NCBI GenBank assembly: GCA_050246015.1
Contig: JBFWWU010000020.1
Span: forward strand, 12,979 to 76,978
DNA from: JTS-AC122 sp050246015
Lineage (GTDB): Bacteria; Planctomycetota; Phycisphaerae; Phycisphaerales; UBA1924
Direction of reading: 5' to 3'
Length of the DNA stretch: 64,000 nt
The first letter of the stretch is position 1, and every line of letters starts with the position of its first letter. The translations under genes and the position numbers were made by a program. Positions 44,969 to 54,254 of this stretch are shown here, one piece after another. Under the pieces are notes generated by a model. The model saw only the letters and a program-made list of their open reading frames with translations. It ran no database searches and was not told where the DNA came from.

Positions 44969-45363
44969 CACCCAACCCTTCCCTCGATCCGCCCCAGGCC
45001 TCCACCACCGCGTCCTTCCGCGTCCTGGTCGTGGAAGACTCCTATCACGCCGCGAGCATCCTCAACTCCATCCTCGAATCGCTCGGGGTGGAAGTCGTCG
45101 GACCGGTTCCCTCCGTCCGCCGCGCCATGGCGACCCTCAAGACAACTCACCCCGACGCCGCCGTCCTCGACATCAACCTCGGCAACGAGAGCGTCCAGCC
45201 CGTCGCCGAGCGACTGCGCGAACTCAACATCCCCTTCTTCTTCGTCTCCGGCTACACCAGCCCCAGGATGCTCTCCGCCGAGTTCAAGTCCTGCGTCCTG
45301 CTCAACAAGCCCGTTGAGCCCGAACTCGTCCGCCGGGAAATCTCACGCCTCCGCTCCGCGTGA
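44965..45363 (+). CDS. Single-domain response regulator
   Basis: 132 residues: one receiver domain only. Acidic pair E24-D25 in VLVVEDSYHAA, phospho-acceptor Asp69 in PDAAVLDINLG, Ser95 in FFFVSGYTSP and Lys115 in LLNKPVEPE. No output domain is attached, as is usual for receivers paired with HWE/HisKA_2 kinases. It overlaps the kinase stop by 4 bp (ATGA), so the two are almost surely partners. Confidence 0.92.
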   Translation: MTPNPSLDPPQASTTASFRVLVVEDSYHAASILNSILESLGVEVVGPVPSVRRAMATLKTTHPDAAVLDINLGNESVQPVAERLRELNIPFFFVSGYTSPRMLSAEFKSCVLLNKPVEPELVRREISRLRSA

Positions 45364-45398
45364 TCCCCGCCGAATCGCCCGGAGTCACGCCGACACAA

Positions 45399-46631
45399 TC
45401 ATCCGTCGGCCAAAGCATCCGCGTCACCGCCGTCGCCGCTCCCTATGGCATTCTCGGCGCGCCGAGGAACGAACGCCAGCATCAACTCCCGGTTCGCCAC
45501 CAGCCGGTCCCCTTCCTCCCGCGCGAGTTTCATCCGGACCACCGCGGCGACGTCCCGCAACAGAGTTCGATCGCTCAACCTCGCATAACTCACCGCCAGT
45601 TCGGGCGACAACTCCCGCGTCCTCGCGCGCTCAATTCCACGCCTGCCGAGCCGCGTGAGGTCGAGCACCAGTTGTCGCCGCCGTCGTCCGGTCTTTGAGT
45701 CGTGCCCCCGGAACTGTTCGTAGATGTAGTTCTCCCACGTTACTTCCATCTGCTGACGATGCACGACGTCTATTTGCTCGCGGAGACCGTCGCGGAAACC
45801 CTCGATCGCGTACATCAGGAACGGCATCACGTCCCCTCCCGATTTGCTCGCGCGGTCGAGTTCACGATAATACTGCGAGCGCGTCTGGTTGTAATGGTTG
45901 CTGAGCAACTGTGTCGCTGGGCTCGGCACGCCGGACTGCATCAGGATGCGCACTTCCACCATGCGTGCAGTTCGCCCGTTTCCATCGCCGAACGGATGGA
46001 TCCACGCCAGGTACAGGTGCGCCATGATCGCCTTCAGGATTGACTCCGGCACCGCATCGAGCAGCGGATTCTCAGGATCACTCCACGGCGTCGAAAGCCA
46101 TTTGGTCAACCTTCCAAGCAGGTATTCACATTCCGACCTCGGCGCCCCTCGATATCCCGCGACTCCGATGTCCACCGTCGGTATCTCCCCGGGCTTCACG
46201 TGTTCGTCAAGTTCAAGATCTCGTAGTACTCCTCGGTTGTAATGCTTGATCGTTTCCACAGTGAGCACAGTGTTCCGATGCTCATAGATGTCCTTCGAAG
46301 TTTCTCTCATGAGTTCGAGCACATTTTCGATCTCTCGCTTCATGTAGATTTTTGATGCCGCCACATCTAACTTCCCGCGCACGGCCGCCTCGACTTGCTC
46401 CTGCGTCAGGGTGTTCCCCTCGATCGCGGTCGTCGCTCGAATCCCCTTTGCCAGATACAGTCGGTGGAGTCGTCTGGCTGTTTTCGGACGCAGGGGGACC
46501 CTCGATAGATGTTCGCATTTCGAGCTGCACTCACCCAGCATCATCCAGAACCGGGCCGGTGCATCCTGAAGATGGAGGGTGAACGTGAGCCAGGGATGTG
46601 TCGCTGAGTATTTCACACCTTTTGTCACCAA
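45399..46631 (-). CDS. Fic-domain protein (probable AMP-transferase)
   Basis: About 410 residues. The Fic motif H-P-F-G-D-G-N-G-R-T-A-R (H212 to R223) is complete, with catalytic His. An N-terminal inhibitory helix motif T-x3-E-G is present (TAIEGN, E71), typical of self-inhibited class II Fic proteins. The flanks (RFWMMLGECSSKCEHLSRVPLRP) match the Fic-DUF4172-like group. It may transfer AMP to a target protein. The longest start is a TTG at 46631; GTGs at 46628 and 46616 are alternatives. There is no obvious antitoxin next to it. Confidence 0.88.
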   Translation of the reverse strand: MVTKGVKYSATHPWLTFTLHLQDAPARFWMMLGECSSKCEHLSRVPLRPKTARRLHRLYLAKGIRATTAIEGNTLTQEQVEAAVRGKLDVAASKIYMKREIENVLELMRETSKDIYEHRNTVLTVETIKHYNRGVLRDLELDEHVKPGEIPTVDIGVAGYRGAPRSECEYLLGRLTKWLSTPWSDPENPLLDAVPESILKAIMAHLYLAWIHPFGDGNGRTARMVEVRILMQSGVPSPATQLLSNHYNQTRSQYYRELDRASKSGGDVMPFLMYAIEGFRDGLREQIDVVHRQQMEVTWENYIYEQFRGHDSKTGRRRRQLVLDLTRLGRRGIERARTRELSPELAVSYARLSDRTLLRDVAAVVRMKLAREEGDRLVANRELMLAFVPRRAENAIGSGDGGDADALADG

Positions 46632-46662
46632 TAGTTCATGTAAAATACATCAAATAGTGACA
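46623..46662 (-). promoter_or_regulatory. Nested inverted repeats at the fic start region
   Basis: TGTCAC (46623-46628) and GTGACA (46657-46662) face each other around ATGTA-AAA-TACAT (46638-46650). The area is A/T-rich and lies over the possible start codons of the fic gene, where a repressor could bind. Confidence 0.4.
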
Positions 46663-46723
46663 CTTTGTCATTCAAACTGTCCACATCATTGACGCACCCG
46701 ATGTCCCGCACATCTCCCGATCC

Positions 46724-48286
46724 TCACGCGTGGATCACCCGTCCCTCCGCCGCCAGCGCTGCCTCGTGCATCGCCTCGTGCATCGTCGGGTGCGCGTGCA
46801 CCGTCGCGATGAGTTCCTCCGTCGTCGCCTCCAGCCGCCGCGCCAGCGTCATCTCCGCGATCAACTCCGTCGCCTGATCACCCAGGATGTGCGCCCCCAG
46901 GATCTCCCCACGCGGCAACCCCCGGATGATCTTCACGAACCCGTCTGTGTGCGCCGCCGCGATCGCCTTCCCATGCGCCGTGAAGTTGTACTTGCCCACC
47001 TCGTAGTCCTTCCCCTTCACCATGCCGTCGCCGATCAGTTTCTGCTCCGTGAACCCCACGCTCGCCACCTGCGGCACGCAGTACGTGCACCCCGGGATCA
47101 CCGTGTAGTTGATCGGGTACGGCTCATGGTTGTTCTTCGGGTCCTTTCGCCACGCGATCCGCTCCACGCAGATCACCGCCTCCTCGCTCGCCACATGCGC
47201 CAGCCACGGCGGGCCGATCACGTCGCCCACCGCGTACACCCCGGGCAGGTTCGTCTTGTAGTCGATCGCCTCGTCCTTCGTCACGCCCGGCTTGTAGTCC
47301 GTCACGATGTGCCCGCGGTCCACCTTCAGCCCCAGCGACGCATCGCACAGCCCGTCGGTGCGCCCCACGACCCCGATCGCCAGCAGCACGCGGTCCGCCT
47401 CGATCACTTCCTTCTTCGATTCGTCCGCCTTGCCGTTCACAAACGGCGCGACGGTGACTTTCACGCCGCTCCCGGTCTTCTCCACCCCCGTCGTCGTCGT
47501 CGATAGCCTGAACGCCATCCCGTGCTTGGTGTAGATCTTCTCCAGCGCCCTGGACACGTCCGCGTCTTCCACCGGCAGGATCCGGTCCATCATCTCCACC
47601 ACCGTCACCTGTGTCCCCATCGACTGATAGAAATACGCGAACTCCATCCCGATCGCCCCCGCGCCCACCACCACCAGCCTTTTCGGCCTCTCCTTGTTGT
47701 ACATCGCTTCGCGCGCGCCCCAGATCCGGTCCCCGTCGAACTTCGCGAACGGCAGGTCCCGCGCCACCGACCCCGTTGCCACGACCACGTAGTCCGCCGT
47801 CAGCGTCTGCGTTGTCTTCCCCGGCGTCGCCGGCGCGCTCGTCAACTCCTCCTTCACCGCGCACTCCTGCACCTCAACCGTGACCTTCCCCGCCGGGGCG
47901 GGCGCCGCCTTCGTGATCTTCGCGTTCCCGGCGATGTGCGTGATCTTGTTCTTCTTGAACAGGAACTCGATCCCCTTGTTCAACTTCCCCGCCACGTCGC
48001 GCGACCGCCCGATGATCCGGTCCCAGTCCAGCCCGATCTCCCCGCCGATCTTCAGACCCCAGAACTTCTGATCATCCTGCGACTTGAGTTTCTCCACAAG
48101 TTCCGCGTTCGACAGCAGCGACTTGCTGGGAATGCACCCCCAGTTCAGGCACACCCCGCCCAGTTTCGCACGCTCAACGCACGCCACCCTGAATCCCAGT
48201 TGCGCGGCCCGGATCGCGCCCACGTACCCCGCGGGCCCGCCGCCGATCACGATCATGTCGAAGTGCGTCGAGGAAGAGTCAGCCAC
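46724..48286 (-). CDS. lpd: Dihydrolipoyl dehydrogenase
   Basis: 520 residues. FAD-binding MIVIGGGPAGYVGAIRAA, the redox disulfide C46-x4-C51 in GGVCLNWGCIPSKSLL, NAD-binding LVVVGAGAIGMEFAYFY, FAD-binding GVYAVGDVIGPPWLAHVA and the C-terminal His-Glu pair of the dimer partner (AHPTMHEAMHEAAL). It reoxidises lipoyl groups in pyruvate and 2-oxoglutarate dehydrogenase complexes. pdhA lies about 3 kb away. The start is GTG with AGGAG 7 bp upstream. Confidence 0.95.
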   Translation of the reverse strand: MADSSSTHFDMIVIGGGPAGYVGAIRAAQLGFRVACVERAKLGGVCLNWGCIPSKSLLSNAELVEKLKSQDDQKFWGLKIGGEIGLDWDRIIGRSRDVAGKLNKGIEFLFKKNKITHIAGNAKITKAAPAPAGKVTVEVQECAVKEELTSAPATPGKTTQTLTADYVVVATGSVARDLPFAKFDGDRIWGAREAMYNKERPKRLVVVGAGAIGMEFAYFYQSMGTQVTVVEMMDRILPVEDADVSRALEKIYTKHGMAFRLSTTTTGVEKTGSGVKVTVAPFVNGKADESKKEVIEADRVLLAIGVVGRTDGLCDASLGLKVDRGHIVTDYKPGVTKDEAIDYKTNLPGVYAVGDVIGPPWLAHVASEEAVICVERIAWRKDPKNNHEPYPINYTVIPGCTYCVPQVASVGFTEQKLIGDGMVKGKDYEVGKYNFTAHGKAIAAAHTDGFVKIIRGLPRGEILGAHILGDQATELIAEMTLARRLEATTEELIATVHAHPTMHEAMHEAALAAEGRVIHA

Positions 48287-48436
48287 GGAAAAACTCCTGA
48301 ATCAGCCGGTGTTATCGGGCAGGTGAATCGAACGTCGAGCGGAGACTATAGCGGCGAACCACACAGCAGTGGCCCGCGTGAATCGGCGCGGTATGGTCTA
48401 CACGAGGGCGCCGCCCCCGCGCCCAGGGAGGTCTCC

Positions 48437-49081
48437 ATGCTCCACCGTCTCGTACTGCTGCTCGCCATCGCCGCGCTCGCTCCGACGCGTCCCGCCGGCG
48501 CCCAGCAGATCCTCAACCTCGACGCCACTATCCACTGCTTCTTCAGCGGGCAGACCCTCGACCTCGTCCTCGCCCCCGGCGACTACGACATCGCCCCCAT
48601 CGGCCTCGCCGCCGGCGGGGCGTTCACCGCCTACAACCAGTTCGACGGCCGCATCACCTCCTGCGGCCCCGATGGTGACGCCTGCTACGAAGGCTGGCTC
48701 GTCGATTATCGCTACGCCTTCGACGGCGACCCCATGGGTGCCTGGCACGGCGTCAACGGCACCGGCTACCCCTTCTTCCTATCCCCCGACATCGCCCTCG
48801 CCCACGCCTCGCCCGCACGCATCCACGTCGTCGCAACCACCACCTTTCACTTCATGCTCCTGGGAGGGTGGGATCCCGCCCACAACGTCGGCGGCGTCTC
48901 CCTCCGCCTTCAGCCTACCCGCTGCCCCGCCGACCTCAACTTCGACGACACCGTCTCGTCCCAGGATTTCTTCAACTTCCTCGCCGCCTTCTTCATCGGC
49001 GACGCCGACTTCAACCACTCCGGGCAGACCGACTCCCAGGACTTCTTCGATTTCCTCGCCGCCTTCTTCACCCCATGCTGA
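48437..49081 (+). CDS. Small secreted protein with GC-type dockerin
   Basis: 214 residues. Signal peptide LVLLLAIAALAPTRPAGA, then a beta-rich domain of about 130 residues with paired cysteines (TIHCFFSG, SCGPDGDAC) and aromatic-rich strands (FHFMLLGGWDP). The C-terminus is the dockerin: DLNFDDTVSSQDFFNF and DFNHSGQTDSQDFFDF, ending C (GC-type with Pro in place of Gly). GGGAGG precedes the ATG. Function unknown. Confidence 0.85.
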   Translation: MLHRLVLLLAIAALAPTRPAGAQQILNLDATIHCFFSGQTLDLVLAPGDYDIAPIGLAAGGAFTAYNQFDGRITSCGPDGDACYEGWLVDYRYAFDGDPMGAWHGVNGTGYPFFLSPDIALAHASPARIHVVATTTFHFMLLGGWDPAHNVGGVSLRLQPTRCPADLNFDDTVSSQDFFNFLAAFFIGDADFNHSGQTDSQDFFDFLAAFFTPC

Positions 49082-49101
49082 GCCGATCGGCGTCTCGATC
49101 T

Positions 49102-50304
49102 CTACCCCACTCCAAGTTCCGCGAGCGACTCTTCCAGTCGCTCCAGCGCCGCCTGCATGTACCTCGCGTTCCCGTCCTGCGCCAGATACCCCGGCGACGT
49201 CGATGCCATCAGGATCCGCCGCACCGTCGCCAGCCTGCGATAGTCCTCATCCCCTAGTGCCCCCCTGGCGCGCAGCAACTCGGCCACGTACTCCACCGGC
49301 CGCACGCCCCCCAGGATCCCCGGCCTGGGCCAGCACAGCCGCTCAAGGTACACCGCGTCCTCCACCCAGTGCCCCGCGTGCACCAGCGCCAGGTCGATCA
49401 GCACACACTCCCCACCTCCGGACCCCCCCCCGCGCCGCATCGCGTTCCCGGGGTGCAGATCCCCATGACACCACGCATTGATCGGCCGCCGGTCCCACAC
49501 CTCCAGCAACCCCGGCAGCGCTCGCCGAGATCGCTCCACCGCCGCGATCCACCGGTCCTCGCTCGCGATCACGTTATCTTCCAGCGACTGCCTCGCTCGG
49601 TCCAGTTGCGCCGCCCAATCCTTCTTCGCCGGTCGGTCCGCCTCGCTCATCCCGCGCAGCCTCCTCGCCCGCTCGTACCAGTTCACCGCCGCCGTCAACA
49701 GCGCCTTGGCCGACTCCTCGTCAAACTGGTGCGACAACGGGTGCCCGCTCAGACGCTCCACCACCAACCACGCCAGGTCATACCCGCCCAACTCCATTCC
49801 CGCCGCGAACACTCTCGGCGTGCACCCATACTCCAGTTCGCAGTGCGGCCCCTCCGGCGCGTCGAGCCCTTCCATCCCCGTCGTCCACCGATATTCCGCC
49901 GGCCCCACCGGCAACTTCACGATCACGTCTGCCGTTCGACCATCGGTCAGTTTGAACTTCGCCTTGGCCGTCGCCGCTCCCCCCGATTGCCACGTCGAGC
50001 GAAACCACTGGATCTCCGACAGGTCATCATCGCACGCCGACACCAGCGCCGGCTCCAGCATCGACGCCAGCGACGAGTAGTCGGTATGCCCATTCGGATT
50101 CGCAAGCCCCGGCGAAAAACCCGCCAGTCCATCACCAGACGCCGGGGTCCCATTTCCGTTTAGTTCTTCCCGCGCCTCCCGCGACGCGCCCGCCACACTC
50201 GCCAAGCCGTTCGCTTGACCATTCCTCGAAGTCGTATTACCGAGCGGTGCCGTTTTCGCGGGGCTCGTGCCCCCAGGGACGCTCGTCGTGGAGTCAGAGT
50301 CCAT
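49102..50304 (-). CDS. APH-family (aminoglycoside phosphotransferase-fold) kinase
   Basis: 400 residues. After about 75 disordered residues, a protein-kinase-like fold appears: VIVKLPVGP (catalytic-lysine strand), LAWLVVERLSG, the catalytic loop INAWCHGDLHPGNAM and the metal-binding DLAL of the DFG position. It probably phosphorylates a small molecule (choline, homoserine, fructosamine or a sugar); resistance to aminoglycosides is unlikely from this alone. The ATG at 50304 is chosen as first in frame, although the first 70 residues may not be needed. Confidence 0.82.
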   Translation of the reverse strand: MDSDSTTSVPGGTSPAKTAPLGNTTSRNGQANGLASVAGASREAREELNGNGTPASGDGLAGFSPGLANPNGHTDYSSLASMLEPALVSACDDDLSEIQWFRSTWQSGGAATAKAKFKLTDGRTADVIVKLPVGPAEYRWTTGMEGLDAPEGPHCELEYGCTPRVFAAGMELGGYDLAWLVVERLSGHPLSHQFDEESAKALLTAAVNWYERARRLRGMSEADRPAKKDWAAQLDRARQSLEDNVIASEDRWIAAVERSRRALPGLLEVWDRRPINAWCHGDLHPGNAMRRGGGSGGGECVLIDLALVHAGHWVEDAVYLERLCWPRPGILGGVRPVEYVAELLRARGALGDEDYRRLATVRRILMASTSPGYLAQDGNARYMQAALERLEESLAELGVG

Positions 50305-50490
50305 CCTTCCCGACTCTCCTGGCGTAAGTGTTCGCGCCCACCGGCGGCGCCTTCCTTCCCGTCCTCTTCTACTTCGTCCCAGACTCGTTCAAGTTTGCAC
50401 CAAGATACCGAGATTTCGAGAGATTCGCCCACACCTCTTCGATTCGCACTTCATTTGCCTATCGCCCTGCGACCAACCACCCTCACGTTT

Positions 50491-51375
50491 TCAACACCCC
50501 GCGCCCGACCGCCGCCACCTGTGGAAAAGTTCGAGAACCTGGGGAACAGTCAACTCCTCCGCGCGCGATCTCTCCCCCACTCCTTCCGGCCACTCAAACC
50601 CCGCCCCCCCCGCCCTCCCCGCCCCAAGACCGAGAACTCCCCGAAGTTGCTTCCGCCGGTGCGCGAACAACCTCTTGCAGAACTCGCTCAGCGGCCGCAC
50701 ATCTTCATCGCTCACAAGCCCCTCGGGCCGCCGCCTCATCACCACCATCGCGCTCGTCACCTCCGGCCGCGGCCAGAAACATTCCCTCGGCAGCGTCGCC
50801 ACTCGCTCCACCTCGCTCATCGCCTGCGCGATCACGCTCAGCATCCCGCGCTCGTGCGTGCGCGCCGGCGCCGACAGCCGCTCCGCCACTTCGCTCTGGA
50901 TCGTTACCGCCAGTCGCTTGCACCGCGGGTACTTCAGCAGCAGCGTCATGATCAGCGGCGTCGCCGCCCCGTACGGCAGGTTCGCGATCAGCGAAAACTC
51001 ACGATCCCCCTCGCGCCCGATCGCCTCGCGCAGCGCCGCCGACAACTCCTCCTTCGACTCCAGGCAATCCGCGTGCACCACGTCAAGCCGCGGCGCGCCG
51101 GGCACCTCCCCGGCGCCCGCTCGCTCCTTCAACATCCCCGCCAGCGCATCATCCAGTTCGCACGCGATCACTCGGTACCCCCGCTCCAGCAGCGCCTCTG
51201 TCAATGTGCCCGTCCCCGGCCCCACTTCCACCACCAGGCTCCCCGCCGGCGCACCCGCCGCGTCGATCAACTTCCGGATCAGGTTCTGATCGATCAGGAA
51301 GTTCTGTCCGAGTGATCTCTTGGGCGAAAGCCCGCGCGATTCCAGCAGTTCCTTGATCTGCGAGAGTGTCTGCAC
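50491..51375 (-). CDS. rsmA: 16S rRNA dimethyladenosine transferase
   Basis: 294 residues. SAM-binding VEVGPGTGTLTEALL (residues 49-63), N-terminal SLGQNFLID, and the adenine-target motif N-L-P-Y in SLIANLPYGAATPLI. RsmA (KsgA) dimethylates A1518/A1519 of 16S rRNA late in ribosome assembly. The C-terminal helical domain has its usual length. The start is GTG at 51375. Confidence 0.95.
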   Translation of the reverse strand: MQTLSQIKELLESRGLSPKRSLGQNFLIDQNLIRKLIDAAGAPAGSLVVEVGPGTGTLTEALLERGYRVIACELDDALAGMLKERAGAGEVPGAPRLDVVHADCLESKEELSAALREAIGREGDREFSLIANLPYGAATPLIMTLLLKYPRCKRLAVTIQSEVAERLSAPARTHERGMLSVIAQAMSEVERVATLPRECFWPRPEVTSAMVVMRRRPEGLVSDEDVRPLSEFCKRLFAHRRKQLRGVLGLGAGRAGGAGFEWPEGVGERSRAEELTVPQVLELFHRWRRSGAGC

Positions 51376-51486
51376 TCGTCCGTGGCGCCCTCCTGGGTGG
51401 CCCGACGGTCCCCCGTCGGTCTTCTCATCTGCGGCGACTCGGACGCTCTTCCCCCGCTCGTGCCTATCACTCTCCCTCTTCCGCGT

Positions 51487-52611
51487 TCACCCCACCCGAA
51501 GCCCCACCTGTTCCGGATGCTGCCCCAGCGAACTCGTCCGCATCGTCCGCTTCTGCACCTCCAGTTCCGGGTTCAGCGTCGCGTACGTGTAATCAAAGAT
51601 GTCGTCGGCGCTCGGGCGGGCGATCCCCTCCGCCGTCTTCACGACCTCGGCCACGATCGCCTTCGCACGCTCCTCTGCCGCCGCCTGCTTCGCATCATCC
51701 CACAGCCCCTTGCTCGCGAGGTACGTGCGAGTGCGGATCATCGGGTCCTTCGACTTCCACGCCTCGACCTCTTCTGGGTCGCGGTAGCGCCGCGCGTCGT
51801 CCGCCGTCGTGTGGTCCCCCAGCCGGTACGTCAGCGCCTCAATCAGCGTCACGCCCCCCCCGTTGCGTGCCCGGTCCAGCGCATCCTTCGTCGCCCGGTA
51901 CACCGCGAACACGTCGTTCCCATCCACCTGGATCCCCTGCGCCCCGTACGCGATCGCCTTCTGCGCCACCGTCTCGCTCGCCATCTGCATCTCGCGCGGC
52001 ACGCTGATCGCCCACTGATTGTTCTGACAGAAAAACACGCACGGCACGTTCAGCGTCGTCGCGAAGTTCATCGCCTCGTGAAAATCCCCCTCGCTCGTCG
52101 CACCGTCCCCGAAGTACGTCACCACGCACCGGTCCTCTTTCCGCAACTTGTACGCCCACGCGATCCCCGCCGCGTGCAGCATCTGCGTCCCGATCGGGAT
52201 CGACAGCGGCGTCATGTGCACCCCTTCCGGGATCTGGTTCCCGCGCTCGTCCCCCATCCAGTGCAGCAGGATGTAGTGCATCGGCAACCCGTGCAGGAAC
52301 AGCGCCGCGTTCTCCCGATAGCACGGCACCAGGAAGTCCTTCCCCTTGATCGCCGCAAACCCAGACCCCAGCGCCGCCGCCTCCTGCCCCTTGTTCTGCG
52401 GGTACGTCCCCATCCGCCCCGAGCGCTGCAACTTGAACGCGATCTCGTCGAGTTGACGCCCCACGATCATCTGCTCATACAGGAACACCACCTGCTCATC
52501 CGTCAGCATGTGCCCGGAGCCGGAGCGCGCGAGTTTTTCATCCAGCACCCCCTCTTCGTCGAGCAGTTGCAGGTAGTCGATCTTCGCCTGATACGCGGTC
52601 TTCAGCGGCAT
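51487..52611 (-). CDS. pdhA: Pyruvate dehydrogenase E1 component, alpha subunit
   Basis: 374 residues. Thiamine-diphosphate motif GDGATSEGDFHEAMNFATTLNVPCVFFCQNNQ and E1-alpha motifs RSGRMGTYPQNKGQEA, YRENAALFLHG, RLGDHTTADDARRYR. The alpha2beta2 E1 decarboxylates pyruvate and passes acetyl to the E2 lipoyl domain. The beta subunit gene is not beside it, which is unusual; lpd is 3 kb away. A GTG at 52620 is possible, but the ATG at 52611 has GGAG eight bases upstream. Confidence 0.93.
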   Translation of the reverse strand: MPLKTAYQAKIDYLQLLDEEGVLDEKLARSGSGHMLTDEQVVFLYEQMIVGRQLDEIAFKLQRSGRMGTYPQNKGQEAAALGSGFAAIKGKDFLVPCYRENAALFLHGLPMHYILLHWMGDERGNQIPEGVHMTPLSIPIGTQMLHAAGIAWAYKLRKEDRCVVTYFGDGATSEGDFHEAMNFATTLNVPCVFFCQNNQWAISVPREMQMASETVAQKAIAYGAQGIQVDGNDVFAVYRATKDALDRARNGGGVTLIEALTYRLGDHTTADDARRYRDPEEVEAWKSKDPMIRTRTYLASKGLWDDAKQAAAEERAKAIVAEVVKTAEGIARPSADDIFDYTYATLNPELEVQKRTMRTSSLGQHPEQVGLRVG

Positions 52612-52681
52612 CACATTCACTCCGGTCCCGTGTCCTCCAAGCGTAGCACGGACTCCGCCCGCTTCGACCGCCGCTTCCCCC

Positions 52682-54184
52682 CTACCCCTCGCGGCACCCC
52701 ATGAAAAACCGCGCGAGAAAGTCGAAGAAGTCCTGCGAGTTCACACGCCCGTCCCCGTTGAAATCCGCGTGCGGACCATCGCCAAATAGGTCAGTGAGAA
52801 ACGCGAAGAAGTCCGCCGAGTCCGCCCGCCCGTTGTAGTTCAGATCGACCGGGCACGAGTTGAAAATATACGTCACGCCCCGCGGCTCCGACGTGCAGTT
52901 GCACCCGCACTCACCGCCGCAGTCGTTGGCGGCCATGACCGCGATTTCGGGGATCCGATCGCCGAAGGTGCTCGGAAGCACGTTGACGTACGCGCCAAAC
53001 CCGCTCCCTTCCATTATCGGATTCGGCATCGGTGATCGATAGGTGCGCTGCACTTCTCCCGAAGTACCTGAGAAGACAAACGCGCGACCACTATAGATGG
53101 GTTCGTTTGGCAGATCGCCAAGATACCCGTGTCCGACGAGCAGATCGGGTACGCGATCCCGATTCAGGTCGGGCGCTTCGACAAACGCTCCATTGCCAAA
53201 GAGGCTACCGGACCACTCTTCATGCGGTGAGTGCAAAGTTCGGATGAGTGTCCCGTCTTGCCCAGAAAATAGATAGAGAGCGCCCTCGGGGCGCACCCCA
53301 TTTGCCCCTGGGTGATTGGGGCCACCGATCATGTAGTCACCGTGTCCATCTCCGTTGATGTCGGAGAGGCGAGCGAGGTGCAGGCCGAACTGCCGCGCTG
53401 GCACAACGGGGGACGGCACGAGGCGGATGTACGCTCCCGTCGCGCCGGAGTAGAGGTGCGCCTGTCCATGCTCATACCCGACGCCTTCGCCTTCGTTTGG
53501 CGCCCCGACGAGCACGTCTCCACGCCCGTCGCCGTCGAGGTCGTCAAGGCCCGCGACCGCCGCGCCGAACGAACCTTGCACGTACGGCACGGGCGTGACC
53601 AGCCGCACCAGTTCCGCCCCCGTGTGCCCCGAGAAGATGTACGCCAGCCCGCGCCCGCCATCGGTGGACGAACCGACCACGATGTCGTCGTACCCGTCCC
53701 CGTCCGTGTCCGGTACGGCGGCGACGGCGGTGCCGAAGAACCCGCCGCCCGGCGTGCTGTATTGCAACGTGTGTATCAACGCGCCCGTGCGCCCCGAAAA
53801 CACATACACGCGCCCGATCGAGTAGTCGCCGATGATCACGTCCCCAGCGCCGTCGCCGTCCACATCGCGGATCCCGGCGCCCGCTGTTCCAAACTGCCCG
53901 AAGGTCGTTGGGTCGGGAGATGTCCACGTGCGAAGGAGCAGGCCGGTGCGACCCGAGCATAACCATGCGCCGCCGCCCGATCCACGCGTGCCCAGAAGCA
54001 GGTCATCCGTTCCATCGCCGTCGGCGTCGGGAACGGAACTCAACGGGTAGTAGCTGCCCTGAATGCCAATGTCCGTCGCTGTGATGCGGAAAATAGCCTC
54101 ATCGTCTGCATGAGTTCCCACAGCCACCCCGCCCACAAGCAGGGCATGAATTACGCACATTCGGAGTCCATATCCGCGGCTCAT
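52682..54184 (-). CDS. Secreted FG-GAP beta-propeller protein with GC-type dockerin (paralog of 14.2 kb gene)
   Basis: 500 residues. The signal peptide MCVIHALLVGGVAVGTHA is followed by about seven FG-GAP repeats with D-x-D-G-D-G calcium loops (SVPDADGDGTDDLLLGT, VPDTDGDGYDDIVVGSS, GLDDLDGDGRGDVLVGAP). The C-terminal dockerin is DLNYNGRADSADFFAF and DFNGDGRVNSQDFFDF, ending GCREG. AAAGGAGA before the ATG at 54184 supports this start. Same layout as the protein at 14.2-15.7 kb, so they are paralogs. Confidence 0.87.
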   Translation of the reverse strand: MSRGYGLRMCVIHALLVGGVAVGTHADDEAIFRITATDIGIQGSYYPLSSVPDADGDGTDDLLLGTRGSGGGAWLCSGRTGLLLRTWTSPDPTTFGQFGTAGAGIRDVDGDGAGDVIIGDYSIGRVYVFSGRTGALIHTLQYSTPGGGFFGTAVAAVPDTDGDGYDDIVVGSSTDGGRGLAYIFSGHTGAELVRLVTPVPYVQGSFGAAVAGLDDLDGDGRGDVLVGAPNEGEGVGYEHGQAHLYSGATGAYIRLVPSPVVPARQFGLHLARLSDINGDGHGDYMIGGPNHPGANGVRPEGALYLFSGQDGTLIRTLHSPHEEWSGSLFGNGAFVEAPDLNRDRVPDLLVGHGYLGDLPNEPIYSGRAFVFSGTSGEVQRTYRSPMPNPIMEGSGFGAYVNVLPSTFGDRIPEIAVMAANDCGGECGCNCTSEPRGVTYIFNSCPVDLNYNGRADSADFFAFLTDLFGDGPHADFNGDGRVNSQDFFDFLARFFMGCREG

Positions 54185-54210
54185 CGCCGATCTCCTTTCG
54201 TATAAATACC

Positions 54211-54236
54211 GTCCCGCCGGCTTTCGCCGGCGGGAC
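54211..54236 (-). terminator. Terminator-like hairpin
   Basis: An 11-bp perfect stem GTCCCGCCGGC/GCCGGCGGGAC with TTTC loop, 19 bp downstream of the beta-propeller gene stop on the minus strand and just before the ribosome site of the FG-GAP gene. The A/T-rich TATTTATAC follows it. Confidence 0.65.
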
Positions 54237-54254
54237 GTATGACAGTTCCATGGG

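Noticed and set aside
45399..46631. Fic protein as part of a toxin-antitoxin module with a neighbour
   Set aside because: Neighbours are lpd and a response regulator; the inhibitory motif is within the protein itself.
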